Assembly (NCBI GenBank): GCA_016711085.1
Contig: JADJTR010000003.1
Coordinates: forward strand, 1 to 64,000
Length of the DNA: 64,000 nucleotides
Direction of reading: 5' to 3'
Source of the DNA: Phyllobacteriaceae bacterium
GTDB lineage: Bacteria; Pseudomonadota; Alphaproteobacteria; Rhizobiales; Rhizobiaceae
A program made the position numbers and the translations under genes. Below, piece after piece: positions 9,207 through 17,449 of this stretch. Every line of letters starts with the position of its first letter. Position 1 is the stretch's first letter. The notes under the pieces were generated by a model, which saw nothing but the letters and a program-made list of their open reading frames with translations, was not told where the DNA came from and did not search any database.

Positions 9207-9850
9207 ATGACGAGCAACAAGGACAAGGGCGACGCCATGCCTCTCAGGACGCGCTTGATCGACAAGGGACTCGAAATCCTGGAAAACAGGGAACCGAATC
9301 GCTGACGTTGCGCGCCGCCGCCCGCGCCGCGAATGTCTCGCACATGGCGCCGTATCGGCACTTCCCCGATAAGGAAGCGATGCTCGCCGCCATCGCGGAA
9401 GCCGGATTCGTCCGATTGAGAACGGCGATGGATGCAGCCTCGGCAACAACCAGCGAGCCGCTGTCTTCGATGCTGGGAGTCGGTCACGCCTATATCGGCT
9501 TCGCCCGCGCCAATCCGGCGCTGTACCGATTGATGTTTTCCGCCGCTGCTCCCGATCGGGCACGCCATCCCGGCCTCGACGAGGCGAGCCGCGCGGCCTA
9601 CGAGCGCTGCGCCGGGGGCGTCGCGCGCGCGTTCGGCGTAAATAATTCCGGCGAGTCGGCGCGCGCCGCGGCGGTCGCGACCTGGGCCATGGTTCACGGC
9701 ATTGCCAGCCTGCTCATCGACAACCGGATAGAACTGGCTGGCGATCCCGGAGCGGAAACGCGCCTGGTCGACAGTGTGTTGCGGCTCCACGGGGCGGGCT
9801 TGAACGCTGCAAGCCGAACGGGTTCGTTGCCAAAACCGGGACGGCCCTAG
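9207..9850 (+). CDS. TetR/AcrR-family transcriptional regulator (one apparent frameshift)
   Basis: A repaired product of about 214 residues. The N-terminus (from ATG 9207) reaches a premature TGA near 9303; adding one G in the run at about 9288-9291 joins it to the rest. The helix-turn-helix then reads LTLRAAARAANVSHMAPYRH with FPDKEAML, a standard TetR motif. The C-terminal domain resembles the WHG/TetR_C_33 type (YIGFARANPALYRLMF). It probably represses the divergent membrane/FAD-oxidoreductase operon by binding the inverted repeat at 9126-9158. Confidence 0.78.
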
Positions 9851-9899
9851 CCAAACCGTTCGCCGCTTGGCAAAGTCGGCGCCGAACCGGAGCGCCGAC

Positions 9900-11690
9900 A
9901 TGCCGTTGAAACCGTGGACCGAATCCGCCCGCCGCCTGGTCGATGTCGCGACAGGCCGGGCCAAGGCCGACCTCGTGGTCAGGAACGGCCGCTGGGTGAA
10001 CGTGCATTCGGGCGAGATCGTCGCCGCCACCGATATCGCTGTCGCCGACGGGCGCTTCGCCTATTGCGGCCCGGACGCTTCGCATTGCATCGGGCCGGAG
10101 ACCATCGTGGTCGATGCGGGCGGGCGTTATCTCGTGCCCGGCCTGTGCGACGCGCACATGCATGTCGAAAGCGGCATGGTGACGGTGACCGAGTTCTGCC
10201 GCGCCGTCATCCCGCACGGCACGACCTCGATGTTCATCGATCCGCACGAGATCGCCAATGTGCTCGGCCTGCCGGGCGTGCGGCTGATGCACGACGAGGC
10301 GGTGGCGATGCCGGTCAACGTTTTCGTGCAGATGCCGTCCTGCGTTCCTTCCGCGCCGGGGCTGGAAAACGCCGGCGCCTCGCTCGACGAGAAGGACGTG
10401 GCCGAGGCGATGACCTGGCCGGGCATCATCGGGCTCGGCGAAGTGATGAATTTTCCCGGCGTCGCCGCCAACGACCCGAAAATGGTTGCCGAGATCGCCG
10501 AGACGGCCAAGGCGGGCAAAACCGTCGGCGGCCATTACGCCTCGCCCGATCTCGGCCCGACGTTTGCCGGTTACGTTGCCGGCGGGCCGGAGGACGATCA
10601 CGAGGGTACGCGCATGGAGGACGCCATCGCCCGCGTGCGACAGGGCATGAAGGCGATGCTGCGCCTCGGCTCCGCCTGGTACGACGTGGCGGAGCAGATC
10701 CGCGCCGTGACCGAAGCCGGCGTCGACAGCCGAAATTTCATTCTCTGCACCGACGATTGCCACTCCGGCACGCTGGTCCATGACGGCCACATGGACCGCG
10801 TGGTGCGCCACGCCATCGCGCAGGGGCTGAAGCCGATCACGGCCATTCAGATGGCGACGCTCAACACGGCCGAGCATTTCAAGCTGCAGCGCGAACTCGG
10901 CTCGATCACGCCGGGGCGGCGGGCCGATTTCCTGATCGTGTCGAATTTGCCCGAACTGGCCATCGACGAGGTGTGGGCGCGGGGCGTCAAACAGGCGGAA
11001 AAAGGCAAGCTCGTCGCCGAGATCGCGCCGTACGCCTATCCTGCGAGCGCGAAAAACACGGTGAAACTCGGCAAGCGCATCGACTCCAGCGATTTCGACA
11101 TCCATGCGCCGGCAGGGGCGAATTCGGTGACGGCGCGCGTCATCGGGGTAGTTGAAAACCAGGCGCCGACAAAAGCGCTCACCCGCACGCTCGGGGTCGA
11201 AAACGGGCTGGTCGCCATGGACCGGGCCCAGGATGTGGCGCAGATCGCCGTGGTGGAACGCCATCGCGGCGCGGGAACCGTTTCCAACGCTTTCGTCTCC
11301 GGCTTCGGCTACGTCAAGGATTGCGCGGTGGCGTCGACCGTGGCGCACGATTCCCACCACATCATCGTCGTCGGCACCGACAAGGCCGACATGGCGTTCG
11401 CCGCCAACCGGCTGGGTGAGGTCGGAGGCGGCCTGATCGTGGTGTCGGGCGGAAAGGAACTGGCGCTGGTGGAACTGCCGATCGCCGGGCTGATGAGCGA
11501 CGAGCGGGCAGAGATCGTGGCGGAAAAGGCCGGCAAGGTGCTCGCCGCGATGGCGCAATGCGGCTGCACGCTCAACAACGCCACCATGCAGCACACGCTG
11601 CTGGCGCTGGTGGTTATTCCGGAACTGCGGATTTCCGATATCGGGCTGGTCGACGTGCGGACGTTCGAAAAGGTCAGTGTGCTGGTTTAG
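9900..11690 (+). CDS. ade: adenine deaminase
   Basis: Adenine deaminase converts adenine to hypoxanthine and ammonia in purine salvage (EC 3.5.4.2). The 596-residue protein has the amidohydrolase fold: metal site DAHMHVESGM, the PHEIANVLG stretch, LGEVMNFPGV with the catalytic Glu region, GGHYASPDL, and CTDDCHSG. The separate C-terminal adenine deaminase domain ends in CTLNNATMQHTLLALVVIPE. The ATG at 9900 is preferred over the in-frame TTG 33 bases upstream because it has GGAGCG just before it. The gene starts 49 bases after the TetR gene and is followed by dpaL after 28 bases, so ade and dpaL may be co-transcribed for nitrogen scavenging. Confidence 0.93.
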   Translation: MPLKPWTESARRLVDVATGRAKADLVVRNGRWVNVHSGEIVAATDIAVADGRFAYCGPDASHCIGPETIVVDAGGRYLVPGLCDAHMHVESGMVTVTEFCRAVIPHGTTSMFIDPHEIANVLGLPGVRLMHDEAVAMPVNVFVQMPSCVPSAPGLENAGASLDEKDVAEAMTWPGIIGLGEVMNFPGVAANDPKMVAEIAETAKAGKTVGGHYASPDLGPTFAGYVAGGPEDDHEGTRMEDAIARVRQGMKAMLRLGSAWYDVAEQIRAVTEAGVDSRNFILCTDDCHSGTLVHDGHMDRVVRHAIAQGLKPITAIQMATLNTAEHFKLQRELGSITPGRRADFLIVSNLPELAIDEVWARGVKQAEKGKLVAEIAPYAYPASAKNTVKLGKRIDSSDFDIHAPAGANSVTARVIGVVENQAPTKALTRTLGVENGLVAMDRAQDVAQIAVVERHRGAGTVSNAFVSGFGYVKDCAVASTVAHDSHHIIVVGTDKADMAFAANRLGEVGGGLIVVSGGKELALVELPIAGLMSDERAEIVAEKAGKVLAAMAQCGCTLNNATMQHTLLALVVIPELRISDIGLVDVRTFEKVSVLV

Positions 11691-11718
11691 GAGCGGTTCG
11701 ACTTTCAGGATTCGCCCC

Positions 11719-12933
11719 ATGTTCCTCGCCAACGCGCTTCCCGCCCACAACGCCACCCTCCACCCCGCCGACGCCGAAATGCTCGGGCCGGCGGGAACCG
11801 ACGAGGTGCAGCGCTATCTCGCCTGGCGCGGCAACGGCGCGGGTACGCGCCTGGTCGCGTTGCCCGGTCTGGCGGAAAAGCTCGGCGTAGGCATGCTGCA
11901 CGTAAAGGACGAAGGCGGACGACTCGGCCTCGGTTCGTTCAAGGCGCTCGGCGGCGGCTATGCCGTGGCGCGGCTGGTGCTCGAAGCGGCGGGCGGGAAA
12001 CTCGGGAAGACGCTCGATTATCCCGATCTCAAATCGGCGGAAGTGCGCGCCCTGGCGAAAGCCATGGTGTTCGCCTGCGCCACCGACGGCAATCACGGCA
12101 AGTCGGTGACGGAAGGGGCCGTCGCCGTCGGGGCGCGGGCGGTGATTTTCGTCCACGCCCACGTGTCGGACGCGCGCGTCGCCGCCATTGCCCGGTACGG
12201 GGCGGAGATTGTGCGCGTCGACGGCTCCTACGACGAATCGGTCAAGGAAGCGGCGCGGGTGGCGGAACATGAAGGTTGGACCATCGTTTCGGACACATCC
12301 TGGCCGGGCTACGAGCGCATCCCTTCCCTTGTGATGCAGGGTTACACCGCGATGGCGCGCGAGGCGCTGGCGGCGATGGCTGAACCGCCGACGCATGTAT
12401 TCGTGCAAATCGGCGTCGGCGGCGTGGCGGCGGCGGTCGCCGCGCACATGGCGCTGGCGCTGAAAGATAAACGGCCGATCTTCATCGCGGTTGATCCGGC
12501 GCTCGCCGCCTGCATGTTCGCCTCGGCGAAAGCGGGCAGGGCGGTCGCCGCGCCTGCCGGCGCGCCGACGGTCATGGCCATGCTCGACTGCTATGAGCCG
12601 TCGCCGATCGCCTGGCGGGTGCTGGAGCGTGTCGCCGACGCCTTCATGACGGTCGAGGATGCAGACGCGATTGCCGCCATGAACGCGCTGGCGAAGCCGG
12701 TCGACGGCGACCCGGCCATCGTCGCCGGCGAGAGCGGCGGCGTCGGGCTGGCGGGACTGATGCGTGCGGCAAGCGATGCGAAAGCGCGGGCGGCCCTCAC
12801 GCTGGACGCGGCCTCACGCGTATTGGTGTTCGTCACCGAAGGCGCGACCGATCCGGAGCGGTACCGGCTGCATACGGGTCTGGCGGCGGATACATTGGCC
12901 CGAAGTCAGGTGCTGGCGCCGCCAAATGACTAA
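11719..12933 (+). CDS. dpaL: diaminopropionate ammonia-lyase
   Basis: A PLP enzyme of fold type II that cleaves 2,3-diaminopropionate to pyruvate and two ammonia (EC 4.3.1.15). The 404-residue length fits the family. Lys75 in LGLGSFKALGG is the expected PLP Schiff-base residue. The DGNHGKS segment replaces the SxGNHG loop of threonine dehydratases and is characteristic of DpaL. The phosphate-binding loop reads QIGVGGVAAA. It follows the adenine deaminase closely, consistent with a nitrogen-releasing pair. A general threonine dehydratase-like role is the main alternative. Confidence 0.85.
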   Translation: MFLANALPAHNATLHPADAEMLGPAGTDEVQRYLAWRGNGAGTRLVALPGLAEKLGVGMLHVKDEGGRLGLGSFKALGGGYAVARLVLEAAGGKLGKTLDYPDLKSAEVRALAKAMVFACATDGNHGKSVTEGAVAVGARAVIFVHAHVSDARVAAIARYGAEIVRVDGSYDESVKEAARVAEHEGWTIVSDTSWPGYERIPSLVMQGYTAMAREALAAMAEPPTHVFVQIGVGGVAAAVAAHMALALKDKRPIFIAVDPALAACMFASAKAGRAVAAPAGAPTVMAMLDCYEPSPIAWRVLERVADAFMTVEDADAIAAMNALAKPVDGDPAIVAGESGGVGLAGLMRAASDAKARAALTLDAASRVLVFVTEGATDPERYRLHTGLAADTLARSQVLAPPND

Positions 12934-13042
12934 AGGCGCGGAATTTCATCATGCCCCATCTGGACGCCCTTCGGCTTTCGCTCCGGAGGCCGGAGGGGGG
13001 TGAAACTGCGTGACCGTGCCGTCAATCTCGCCGATTCACCGC

Positions 13043-13669
13043 TCACGCCGGCGCGATGAAGGGCTGGCTGATCTCGGCGAACACCGGCAACGCCTCCATT
13101 TTGGCGCCATGCGCCGACAGGGCCGGATAGGCCGGCCAGTCGATCAGCCCGGCATGGGCCTCGCGGACGAAGCGCAGCGCACAGGCGACCGCGATATCGG
13201 CGTGGCCGAAGGTTTCGCCGAACCACCAGGGCGAGGAGAGCGCGGCGCGGGCGCCTTCGAGCGCGTCGAGCGCCGAACCGATCTGGGTGCGGCAGCGGTT
13301 CGACCAGATTTCCGAGGTCACATCGTGCAGGCGCTTCTCGTAGAACAGGCTGACCGCCTTGTCGGCGAGGCCGGTCGCCAGCGCGGCGATTTTCAGCTGG
13401 CGGTGGCGATCCGGTTCGGCGCGCGGAAACAGCGCCCGTCCTTCCGGGGCGAGCGAATCGACGAAATCGAGGATGGCGGCGCTGTCGATCAGCACATCGC
13501 CGTCGTCGAGCACCAGGGTTGGCACGCGCGTCAGGGGATTGATCGGCCTGATCTTCTCGGCGTCGCCGAACACCGACCACGGCCGGTGCTCGAAGGGGAT
13601 GGCGTAGAGGCGCAGCGCGATACCGACGCGACGCACGAAAGGCGAATCAAATTGGCCGATGAGAATCAT
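13043..13669 (-). CDS. glutathione S-transferase family protein
   Basis: A 208-residue GST. The thioredoxin-like N-terminal domain begins MILIGQFDSPFVRRVGIAL, with a Ser-Pro at the usual activation site and the conserved cis-Pro in TRVPTLVLDDG, followed by DSAAILDFVD for gamma-glutamyl binding. The helical C-terminal domain contains the FGHADIAVACAL N-capping box. It is probably cytosolic and acts in detoxification; the substrate is unknown. RBS GGAGGCAACCC lies upstream of the ATG on the minus strand. It is monocistronic. Confidence 0.88.
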   Translation of the reverse strand: MILIGQFDSPFVRRVGIALRLYAIPFEHRPWSVFGDAEKIRPINPLTRVPTLVLDDGDVLIDSAAILDFVDSLAPEGRALFPRAEPDRHRQLKIAALATGLADKAVSLFYEKRLHDVTSEIWSNRCRTQIGSALDALEGARAALSSPWWFGETFGHADIAVACALRFVREAHAGLIDWPAYPALSAHGAKMEALPVFAEISQPFIAPA

Positions 13670-13843
13670 GGGTTGCCTCCGTCAGTGCGTTTTCGGCGGC
13701 TTCGCGAACGGAATCCGCCCGGCGCGGCAAAGCCTTGGTTTCGCGCCCAAAACCGCACGCCGCTTGACGCATGTCAATCGGGCGGAAAGCCGGCGGCCCT
13801 AGCTTGAGCTTGGCGGCTCGCGCCGCCGAAAGGGGGCATCCCC

Positions 13844-14502
13844 ATGGCTGTGCCGTTCGATCGCGCCAAGGCGCCGGCGAGCGGATTGCGTCTGGTCGCG
13901 TTGCGACCGGGGCGGGAGCATTCGGCTGGCTTGCCGCCGACGCGGCGACGCTGCCTGCGATGATTGGTCCGCCTTTGCTCACGCTCGGCTATGCCGCCGC
14001 CTTCGGCGCAGGCGCTTTTCGCGGCATACTGGCACCCTTCCTGCGCGGCGAAATGCCAGATCCAATGGCGGCGGACTGGGCCGGCGGCGTCGCCGGCGCG
14101 GCGATTTTCACGGCGGCGGCAGGGCTGCTGCTCGCGGCGTTCGGAAACGGGGCGACCGGCCTGTTCGCCGCATTCGCGGTTGCGCTCAATCTTTCCTATG
14201 CGCCGGCGAAGGCCGGGTGCATCGCGGCCGGCTGTTGCACGGCGCGACGACCGCTCGGTCTCGCGGGTCATCTCGTTGACCTGCGCGTCGCCGAAATCGG
14301 GCTGAGCGCCGTGGCGCTCGGATTGACCGCGCTGGTCTGGCCTTTCGGGCTCCGCGCGGCGGCAAGCATCGGCATCGCGGCGCATGTCGCGATACGCCTG
14401 GTCTCCCGCCACGCCCGAGCCGGTTTCGATCGGCGTTCGTTGCTCGGCGGACAGGAGTTCGCGCCACTGGCCCTGTGTCTCGGGCTGGCGGTCACGCTTT
14501 GA
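13844..14502 (+). CDS. Lgt-like integral membrane protein (one apparent frameshift)
   Basis: A repaired product of about 219 residues with several hydrophobic segments. The start at 13844 has GAAAGGGGGCATCCCC before it but runs into a stop; restoring one G near 13905 (reading VALATGAGAF) links it to the long downstream frame. The central KAGCIAAGCCTAR motif resembles the GC-x4-GCC signature of proteins related to prolipoprotein diacylglyceryl transferase. The Lgt H-x-x-R-N-x-x-Q catalytic patterns are not evident, so I would not call it Lgt. A small Gly-rich protein gene follows 45 bases later. Confidence 0.5.
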
Positions 14503-14547
14503 GTATCAAATCGCCGCTGCGAACGGCGGTGCGACAAGGAGGACAAA

Positions 14548-14742
14548 ATGACCAAGACAAACAAACCGGTCGACAGATCCCGGCTTTGGCTGCTCGGTGG
14601 CGTCATCCTCGCGGCGAGTGGACATAAATGCCTGACCGACACCGAACGCGACGGTCTGGATTTGCCCCCGCTTTCGAGGGAACCGGATGGCGGCGGGGGC
14701 GACGGCGGCGGCGATGGCGGAGGGGGTGGCGGGCACAACTGA
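14548..14742 (+). CDS. small Gly-rich-tailed protein of unknown function
   Basis: A 64-residue product with a very strong ribosome binding site (AAGGAGG, six bases before the ATG), which is why I take it as real. A short hydrophobic segment (LWLLGGVILAAS, about residues 13-24) is followed by HKCLTD with a single Cys, then a tail made almost entirely of Gly and Asp and ending in HN. The tail recalls glycine-rich precursors that are processed by maturases, but no radical SAM or protease gene is adjacent. It lies 45 bases after the Lgt-like membrane gene and may be co-transcribed with it. I do not recognise a family. Confidence 0.55.
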   Translation: MTKTNKPVDRSRLWLLGGVILAASGHKCLTDTERDGLDLPPLSREPDGGGGDGGGDGGGGGGHN

Positions 14743-14757
14743 GACCGCGAAGCCCGC

Positions 14758-15534
14758 CTAGTCTCCCGTGAAGACGGGCGTGCGCTTCTCGCGAAACGCA
14801 GCCCGGCCCTCGGCATAATCGGCCGATTCGAAGGTCGCCGCCCCGAAGCGCGCGGCGGCGTCGAAATCGGCTGGCGCAGCGGTCAAAACAGCGCGGATCG
14901 CCGCTTTCGAGGCGCGGTTCGACAGCGGTGCGTTGGCGGCGATCCTTTTGGCGAGCGTGTCGATGCGATCGTCGAAAGCGCTGACGGCGATGACCTCGAG
15001 AAGGAAACCGGCTGCGAGCGCTTCCTTCGCATCGATGCGGGATGCCGAGAAGACAAGGTGTTTGGTCCTCTGCGGCCCCAAAGCGTGGACGATGTCGGCC
15101 ATGGCGTCGGCGGGGTATGCCAGGCCCAGTTTCGCCGCCGGGACCGCGAAGACCGCGTCGTCGGCGGCGACGCGCAAATCGCATGCCGCCGCCAGGCCGA
15201 AACCGCCGCCGATGCAAACCCCGCCTATGGCGGCGAGTGTCGGGAAAGGGGCTTCGCGGACGGCGCGAAAGGCGTCCGAATTGGCCTTTTCGTAGGCCCG
15301 CGCCGTCTCTGCGTCGCGCCGCACGACTTCGAATTCGCCGATGTCGGCGCCGGCGCAGAAATGGCCGCCATTTCCCGAAATGACCAGAACGCGGGTGGTT
15401 TCCGGCAGCGCGGCGACGAGATCGGCGAGGCGACGCCACATGCGTTGGGTCAACGCATTGCGCTTGTCGGGCCGGTCGATGACCAGGCGGGCGACGCCAC
15501 CTGACGATTCAAGGCGCAGGGGAAGATCGGACAT
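14758..15534 (-). CDS. enoyl-CoA hydratase/isomerase family protein
   Basis: A 258-residue crotonase-fold protein. It shows the oxyanion-hole and acyl-CoA segments FCAGADIGEF and IGGVCIGGGFGLAAACD, the conserved family signature. At the positions of the catalytic Glu residues of true hydratases I see VFAVPAAKLGLAYP, lacking the usual E-x-x-x-G pattern, so the exact reaction (hydratase, isomerase or other crotonase) is open. The start at 15534 gives the family length; an ATG five codons upstream (15549) is possible. A strong terminator on the same strand lies 61 bases upstream of the start. Confidence 0.85.
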   Translation of the reverse strand: MSDLPLRLESSGGVARLVIDRPDKRNALTQRMWRRLADLVAALPETTRVLVISGNGGHFCAGADIGEFEVVRRDAETARAYEKANSDAFRAVREAPFPTLAAIGGVCIGGGFGLAAACDLRVAADDAVFAVPAAKLGLAYPADAMADIVHALGPQRTKHLVFSASRIDAKEALAAGFLLEVIAVSAFDDRIDTLAKRIAANAPLSNRASKAAIRAVLTAAPADFDAAARFGAATFESADYAEGRAAFREKRTPVFTGD

Positions 15535-15594
15535 GGCGTTTTCTGCCATGGCGCCGAGGCGAGGGAAAGGCCGGGCGGGGGCGGATTTGCCAAC

Positions 15595-15621
15595 AAAAAA
15601 GCGAGGCATGCGCCCCGCTTT
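15595..15621 (-). terminator. intrinsic terminator upstream of the enoyl-CoA hydratase gene
   Basis: On the minus strand AAAGCGGGGC and GCCTCGCTTT form a ten-pair stem (one G-U) closed by a four-base loop and followed by six T. It ends 61 bases before the start of the enoyl-CoA hydratase gene on the same strand, so it must end a transcript starting between it and metY, or attenuate the gene downstream. Confidence 0.75.
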
Positions 15622-15739
15622 CTCCGCTGTTTGACCGCCAGTACATCCGTGGTCGACCGAACTGCATGTTTTTTCTACGAAGCGACTGTGACAGGCGCAT
15701 GACGTTGCCCGACGCGACACCTCACCGGAAAAATAGTTT

Positions 15740-15768
15740 TTGACGGTTCGAAAGCCGGAAGGGATAGT
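15740..15768 (+). promoter_or_regulatory. putative housekeeping promoter of metY
   Basis: TTGACG at 15740-15745, a 17-base spacer and GATAGT at 15763-15768 give a plausible sigma-70-type promoter. Transcription would start near 15775, leaving only about 20 bases before the ATG, with RBS AGGAGG at 15785-15790. A leader this short leaves no room for a riboswitch. Confidence 0.45.
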
Positions 15769-15795
15769 GGTCCGGCACAATTCCAGGAGGAACCC

Positions 15796-17073
15796 ATGTC
15801 CGACCGCGCCCCCGGCTTCAACACGCTCGCCATTCACGCCGGCGCCAAACCCGATCCGGCCACCGGCGCGCGCGCCACGCCGATCTACCAGACAACGGCC
15901 TATGTGTTCGACGATGTCGACCATGCCGCCTCGCTGTTCGGGCTGAAAGCGTTCGGCAACATCTACACCCGCATCATGAACCCGACCCAGGCGGTGCTGG
16001 AGGAGCGCGTCGCCGCGCTTGAGGGCGGCACGGCGGCGCTCGCCACCGCCTCAGGCCATGCGGCGCAGCTGCTGATCTTCCACACGATCATGCAGGCGGG
16101 CGAGAATTTCGTCGCGGCGCGCAAACTCTACGGCGGCTCGATCAACCAGTTCGGCCACGCTTTCAAGAATTTCGGCTGGGAAGTGCGCTGGGCCGACGTC
16201 GACGATCCGGCCTCCATCGCCAGACTGATCGACGCCAAGACACGGGCCGTGTTCATCGAGAGCCTTGCCAATCCGGGCGGCGTGTTCACCGACATCGCGG
16301 CGATTGCGAAAGTGGCCCACGATCACGGCCTGCCGCTGATCGTCGACAACACCATGGCGACGCCCTATCTCATCCGCCCGATCGACCACGGCGCGGACAT
16401 TGTCGTCCATTCGCTGACCAAGTTCATGGGTGGCCACGGCAATTCGATGGGCGGCGCGCTGGTCGACGCCGGCACGTTCAACTGGTCGGCGACGAAGAAC
16501 TATCCGATGCTGTCGGCGCCGCGGCCGGAATACGCCGGCATGGTGATGCACGAGACCTTCGGCAATTTCGCCTTCGCCATCGCGGCCCGCGTGCTGGGCC
16601 TACGCGATTTCGGCCCGTCGATCGCGCCACTCAACGCCTTCCTCATCGCCACCGGCATCGAGACGCTGCCGCTCAGGATGCAGCGCCATTGCGACAATGC
16701 GCTCGCCGCGGCCGAATGGCTGGCGAAGCACCCGAAGGTCGCCTGGGTGTCCTATCCAGGCCTGCCGGGCGACAAGAACCACGCGCTGGCGAAGAAATAT
16801 TCGCCCAAGGGTTCGGGCGCGGTGTTCACTTTCGGGCTGAAGGGCGGCTACGAAGCCGGCGTCAAGTTCGTGGAATCGACCAAGCTGTTTTCGCATCTCG
16901 CCAATATCGGCGACGCGAAATCGCTCGTCATTCATCCGGCCTCGACGACGCACCGGCAATTGTCCGACGAGCAAAAGATCGCGGCCGGCGCGGGTCCGGA
17001 CGTGGTGCGGCTGTCGATCGGCATCGAGGACATCGCCGACATCATCGCCGACCTCGATCAGGCGCTGGCCTGA
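15796..17073 (+). CDS. metY: O-acetylhomoserine sulfhydrylase (aminocarboxypropyltransferase)
   Basis: A PLP enzyme of the Cys/Met metabolism family, making homocysteine from O-acetylhomoserine and sulfide (EC 2.5.1.49). The length of 425 residues is typical of MetY and longer than MetB/MetC. The N-terminus GFNTLAIHAGAKPDPATGAR and the Y-x-R in IYTRIMNPT are MetY signatures. The PLP Lys is about residue 209 in HSLTKFMGGHG. The C-terminal HPASTTHRQLS loop binds the substrate carboxylate. It is preceded by a good promoter and RBS and is divergent from the enoyl-CoA hydratase gene. Confidence 0.93.
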   Translation: MSDRAPGFNTLAIHAGAKPDPATGARATPIYQTTAYVFDDVDHAASLFGLKAFGNIYTRIMNPTQAVLEERVAALEGGTAALATASGHAAQLLIFHTIMQAGENFVAARKLYGGSINQFGHAFKNFGWEVRWADVDDPASIARLIDAKTRAVFIESLANPGGVFTDIAAIAKVAHDHGLPLIVDNTMATPYLIRPIDHGADIVVHSLTKFMGGHGNSMGGALVDAGTFNWSATKNYPMLSAPRPEYAGMVMHETFGNFAFAIAARVLGLRDFGPSIAPLNAFLIATGIETLPLRMQRHCDNALAAAEWLAKHPKVAWVSYPGLPGDKNHALAKKYSPKGSGAVFTFGLKGGYEAGVKFVESTKLFSHLANIGDAKSLVIHPASTTHRQLSDEQKIAAGAGPDVVRLSIGIEDIADIIADLDQALA

Positions 17074-17119
17074 CCAAGGCGTCGGGCGCGGCTGTTTCGC
17101 CGCGCCTCTGGGCCGATGT

Positions 17120-17371
17120 TCAAAGTCTGGGCGTCTTGACCGGCGTGATCGAGACGATCTGGGCTTTCGCCAGGAACTGCATGTCGCCCTCGGCCGGGAG
17201 AAATTCCAGAAACGCCGCATCGAGCGCCAGGATCGAGTCGAGGCGTCCGGAAGCGCCGCATTTGAGACTGCCCAGCACCGAAGCGCCGCCCAGCATCGCA
17301 ATGGAAACCTGCGCCCGCGGCGCGTCCGAATGTCCGAGCATCGCCGTTGATCCTTTGGGTTGGCTTGTCAT
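17120..17371 (-). CDS. small protein paralogous to the N-terminal domain of the adjacent J-domain protein
   Basis: An 83-residue product whose core (VSIAMLGGASVLGSLKCGASGR, then a strand-rich stretch ending in AQIVSITPV) aligns with residues 10-69 of the next gene: both share the I-x-CGASGR turn, the F-x-E/EF-x segment and the QI-x-SI-x-PV end. It lacks the J domain. The start at 17371 is chosen to include this unit; a later ATG (MLGHSD) is possible. The domain resembles a small beta-barrel. Function unknown. Confidence 0.6.
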   Translation of the reverse strand: MTSQPKGSTAMLGHSDAPRAQVSIAMLGGASVLGSLKCGASGRLDSILALDAAFLEFLPAEGDMQFLAKAQIVSITPVKTPRL

Positions 17372-17449
17372 GATCGACCGGCGCACCCTGGACCCTATAG
17401 ATTGACCGGACATGAAGATCGGAGCGAACGGGGAGCCGTACACGGGTTG

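Noticed and set aside
9714..11756. 680-codon minus-strand frame opposite the adenine deaminase gene
   Set aside because: Antisense shadow of a gene with clear motifs; no recognisable domain.
15509..15700. 63-codon minus-strand frame upstream of the enoyl-CoA hydratase gene
   Set aside because: It runs through a strong terminator, overlaps the start of the hydratase gene and has no clear ribosome site; it could hide a leader peptide but I cannot support it.
15622..15795. SAM-type riboswitch upstream of metY
   Set aside because: The likely promoter leaves only about 20 bases of leader, and no SAM-II core sequence was recognised on the plus strand.
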